Assembly (NCBI RefSeq): GCF_000482865.1
Contig: NZ_AXWW01000035.1
Span: 1-64,000, forward strand
From: Actinokineospora inagensis DSM 44258
Lineage (GTDB): Bacteria > Actinomycetota > Actinomycetes > Mycobacteriales > Pseudonocardiaceae
Direction of reading: 5' to 3'
Length of the DNA stretch: 64,000 bases
The notes under the pieces were generated by a model. It worked only from the letters and a program-made list of their open reading frames with translations, was not told the origin of the DNA and searched no databases. The position numbers were made by a program, and so were the translations under genes. The number at the start of each line of letters is the position of its first letter. Within the stretch, counting starts at the first letter, position 1. Positions 61,955-64,000 of this stretch are shown here, in pieces.

Positions 61955-62875
61955 ATGGGCATCACCAACCTGCTGACCCGCGAGCGGGCCGTCGACGGGA
62001 AGGTCGTCGTGATCACCGGGGCCGCCCGGGGCCTCGGCGCGGGTCTTGCCCGCCGACTGGCCGCGCGGGGCGCGAAGCTCGCCCTGGTCGGGCTGGAGCC
62101 TGCGGAGTTGGCCGAGGTCGCCGCCGACTGCGCGGACGCGGCCGTGTTCGAGGCCGACGTGACCGACTGGGCCGACCTGGAGACCGCCGTGCAGGGCGTG
62201 GTCGAGCGGTTCGGCGGCATCGACATCGTGATCGCCAACGCGGGCATCGCGGCGGCGGGCTTCGTCCGGTCGATCGACCCGGCCGCCTTCGAGCGCACCA
62301 TCGAGGTCGACCTGCTCGGGGTCTGGCGCACCACCCGGGTGACGCTGCCCCACCTGATCGAGCGACGCGGCTACCTGCTGGTCGTCTCGTCGATGGCCGC
62401 GATCGCGCACGCGCCCGCGATGGCCGCCTACGCCGCCGCCAAGGCCGGGGTGGAGGCGTTCAGCAACAGCCTGCGCGCGGAGGTCCGGCACCTCGGGGTC
62501 CGGGTCGGCGTGGCGCACCCGAGTTGGATCGCGACCGACCTGGTCAACGCCGCCGACGAGCACCCGGTGTTCGGCCCGCTGCGGGCGAGCATGCCCGGCC
62601 CGATCGGCCGGACCTACCCGGTGCCGGTCGCGCTGGACGCCCTGGAGAAGGGCGTGCTGCGCCGCGACCGCACGGTGCACGTGCCCGGCTGGGTCGGCGC
62701 GCTCAAGCTGGTGCGCGCGTTCCTGCCGCCGGTGATCGAGATCGGCGCCCGGTTGACCGGGAACCTGGTGGCCAGGGCCGACAAGGCGGCCCTGGCCGAC
62801 ATCGCCGCGCGCGGCGCCGACGTCTCGTCCCGGCCGGTCGGCGCGGGCGGGGCGGCGGCGATGCGCGGCCGGTAG
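61955..62875 (+). CDS. Short-chain dehydrogenase/reductase
   Basis: This 306-residue enzyme has the classical SDR fold. TGAARGLGAGLARRL binds NAD(P) near residue 21, NAGIAAAG follows near 95, and the catalytic Ser-Tyr-Lys are in VSSMAAIA and YAAAKAG near 145-162. The C-terminal 80 residues (ALDALEKGVLRRDRTVHVPG to LVRAFLPPVIEIG) are of the kind found in actinobacterial lipid-related SDRs. The substrate is unknown. A palindromic operator in its promoter indicates regulation by a TetR-like repressor. Confidence 0.9.
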   Translation: MGITNLLTRERAVDGKVVVITGAARGLGAGLARRLAARGAKLALVGLEPAELAEVAADCADAAVFEADVTDWADLETAVQGVVERFGGIDIVIANAGIAAAGFVRSIDPAAFERTIEVDLLGVWRTTRVTLPHLIERRGYLLVVSSMAAIAHAPAMAAYAAAKAGVEAFSNSLRAEVRHLGVRVGVAHPSWIATDLVNAADEHPVFGPLRASMPGPIGRTYPVPVALDALEKGVLRRDRTVHVPGWVGALKLVRAFLPPVIEIGARLTGNLVARADKAALADIAARGADVSSRPVGAGGAAAMRGR

Positions 62876-62889
62876 CCGGTGGCCAGTGG

Positions 62890-63177
62890 CTAGGCGAGCG
62901 CGGCGGGCTGCCCGAGGACGATCTTCCACTCGCGGATCACGCGCTCGGCGGCCACGCCGTCGACGGTGTACGGGTCGACCGCGAGCAGGGCGTCCAACTC
63001 GGCCCGGTCGGCCGCCTTGATGACCAGGAAACCGCCGGAGTCGTCCGCCCACGGGCCCGCGGCCAGCACCTGGCCGGTCTCGACCATGGACTGCAGGTAG
63101 TCGCGGTGCTGGGGCCGGACGGCGGCGAGCAGGTCGGCGTCCTCGACGTAACGGGTGTCCACGGTGAACCAGGTCAT
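62890..63177 (-). CDS. YciI-like protein
   Basis: This 95-residue protein has the YCII fold: RPQHRDYLQSMVETGQVLAAGPWADDSGGFLVIKA and LLAVDPYTVDGVAAERVIREWKIV contain the conserved His-Asp pair and the DP(Y/F) segment. Family members are small ferredoxin-like proteins, some of them with dehydrochlorinase-like activity; the role here is not known. It lies 14 bases from the convergent SDR stop. Confidence 0.88.
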   Translation of the reverse strand: MTWFTVDTRYVEDADLLAAVRPQHRDYLQSMVETGQVLAAGPWADDSGGFLVIKAADRAELDALLAVDPYTVDGVAAERVIREWKIVLGQPAALA

Positions 63178-63244
63178 GCCGCCATCATCGCAAAGCGCAG
63201 GTCGGGCGATGTCCCCCCGGGTGGTGGGCGGGTAAGGTCACCCC

Positions 63245-63868
63245 GTGGCAGGGGATGACATCCAGGCGGCCGGACCTGCGGGGGCAAGCCCCGGCGGTGC
63301 CGAGCAGGCCGAGCGAACGGTCGAGCAGACGCTGACCCGGCTGCGGGCGATCGATCTCAAGAGCGCGCCGCCTCCGCAGCCCGAGGCGCCGTTGACCTTG
63401 GAGGACCTGTACCGGACGCACCGGATGCGGTTGGTCCGGCTGGCGCTGCTGCTGGTCGACGAGCCCGCGACGGCCGAGGACGTGGTGCAGGAGGCGTTCA
63501 CCGGGCTGCACCGCAACTGGGGTGGTCTGCGCGACTCGGCGGCCGCGGTCGGCTACCTGCGGACGGCGGTGGTGAACGGTTCACGCAGTGTTTTGCGCAG
63601 GCGCAAGACCGCTCGCGAGTACACGCCGCCGCACGCGGTCAACGCGCGGTCGGCGGAGAGCCTTGCCATGCTGACGGCGGAGCACCAGAGCGTCGTGCGG
63701 GCGCTGTCGCAGTTGCCGCCGCGCCAGCGCGAGGTGTTGGTGCTGCGCTACTACGGAAACCTGACGGAGGCGGAGATCGCCGAGGCGGCGGGCATCTCCA
63801 AGGGCACCGTGAAGTCGACGGCGAGCCGGGCGTTGGAGGCGCTGCAGAAGATCATGAACACGCCGTAG
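63245..63868 (+). CDS. SigE-family ECF RNA polymerase sigma factor
   Basis: This is a 207-residue protein. A disordered N-terminus of about 45 residues (Ala, Pro, Gly) precedes region 2 (LEDLYRTHRMRLVRLALLLVDEPATAEDVVQEAFTGLHRNW) and region 4 (LSQLPPRQREVLVLRYYGNLTEAEIAEAAG, then ISKGTVKSTASRALEALQ). It is of the same subfamily as the sigma factor at 34418 but not closely similar. No anti-sigma gene follows directly; the next gene starts about 100 bases on. The GTG start may be too far upstream, since the N-terminal extension is unusual. Confidence 0.9.
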   Translation: MAGDDIQAAGPAGASPGGAEQAERTVEQTLTRLRAIDLKSAPPPQPEAPLTLEDLYRTHRMRLVRLALLLVDEPATAEDVVQEAFTGLHRNWGGLRDSAAAVGYLRTAVVNGSRSVLRRRKTAREYTPPHAVNARSAESLAMLTAEHQSVVRALSQLPPRQREVLVLRYYGNLTEAEIAEAAGISKGTVKSTASRALEALQKIMNTP

Positions 63869-63889
63869 GCGTACTCCTACTGGGCGAAG

Positions 63890-63916
63890 TTGGTTTAGAC
63901 CATTGCGGTATAGACC
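63890..63916. promoter_or_regulatory. Two TGGT(n)4ACCA-type sites in tandem
   Basis: TGGTTTAGACCA (63890-63901) and CGGTATAGACCA (63905-63916) repeat with a 15-base period, 54-80 bases upstream of the last gene start. They resemble the TGGTCTAGACCA core of DasR-type GlcNAc operators and the direct repeats before streptomycete chitinase genes. Confidence 0.5.
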
Positions 63917-63969
63917 AATACACTGCCACTGTGCACTGTCGCGTGCACGGACGCTCGGAGGACCAGCAA

Positions 63970-64000
63970 ATGGCAGGACGGCTCATCGCAGGAGGCAGAC
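63970..64000 (+). CDS. Partial gene start at the window edge
   Basis: ATG at 63970 is preceded by GGAGG at a good distance, and the ten codons visible read MAGRLIAGGR. Nothing can be said of the product, because only the first 31 bases are in the window. The repeated sites upstream suggest carbohydrate-responsive control. Confidence 0.45.
   Translation, partial: MAGRLIAGGR

Overview
The window is high-GC (roughly 70%) actinobacterial chromosome. GTG starts, short 4-base (GTGA/ATGA) gene overlaps, GGAGG-type ribosome binding sites, type VII secretion (ESX) accessory proteins, DUF3558, DUF3151 and EspG-like proteins, SigE-family sigma factors and the gene order purL/Q/S - purC - purB - purD - purA - fba all point to Actinomycetota. 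A member of the Pseudonocardiaceae (Actinokineospora/Saccharothrix-like) is my best guess. The family is an inference; the phylum is not in doubt.

Region by region. 0-4.7 kb: a tandem 51-52 bp repeat, then a four-gene minus-strand operon of ESX-associated proteins (WXG100-like protein, EspG-like protein, alpha/beta hydrolase, lipoprotein), then a membrane pentapeptide-repeat-like protein. 4.7-9.3 kb: a secreted GH25 lysozyme, a PAS-GGDEF-EAL c-di-GMP protein and a gene-poor stretch with one 58-codon membrane protein. 9.3-17.2 kb: purSQL, an apparently SOS-controlled DUF3800 gene, an epimerase, a 293-bp element with perfect 18-bp terminal inverted repeats, a deacetylase-like protein, purC and an S-adenosylmethionine hydrolase. 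17.2-22.3 kb: two tandem subtilase paralogues, a metallo-beta-lactamase-fold protein and an excalibur-domain lipoprotein.

22.3-28.3 kb is the accessory island. It holds a TaqI-type adenine methyltransferase, a split and mutated HNH nuclease, two copies of a divergent module (XRE regulator plus small two-helix membrane protein), an IS256 remnant, an MrcB_N-DUF3883 restriction-type gene interrupted by one in-frame TAG, and a serine-recombinase tail abutting tRNA-Leu(GAG).

28.3-37.6 kb: MOSC protein, a polar amino acid ABC transporter, purB, a TetR regulator, a SigE-type sigma factor with a membrane partner, a threonine-aldolase-type enzyme and an aminotransferase. 37.6-42.3 kb: a second ESX-associated operon, including a WXG100-lytic transglycosylase fusion. 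42.3-48.5 kb: purD, a secreted glycerophosphodiesterase, a graveyard of IS110 fragments and G-rich repeats, and a UBP zinc finger/Na+/H+ antiporter divergent pair. 48.5-52.4 kb: a sulfonate uptake operon (ssuC-B-A-D; the monooxygenase gene carries a frameshift) preceded by a short leader peptide of the cysteine-attenuator type. 52.5-64 kb: purA, secreted proteins, a DUF3151 protein, a membrane protein, fba, an aldo/keto reductase, an SDR, a YciI-like protein and a sigma factor, ending at a gene start preceded by tandem TGGT(n)4ACCA motifs.

Functionally, the de novo purine pathway (purL, Q, S, C, B, D, A) is scattered over 44 kb, all on the minus strand. Accessory DNA has entered between these conserved blocks at 22-28 kb and 45-48 kb.
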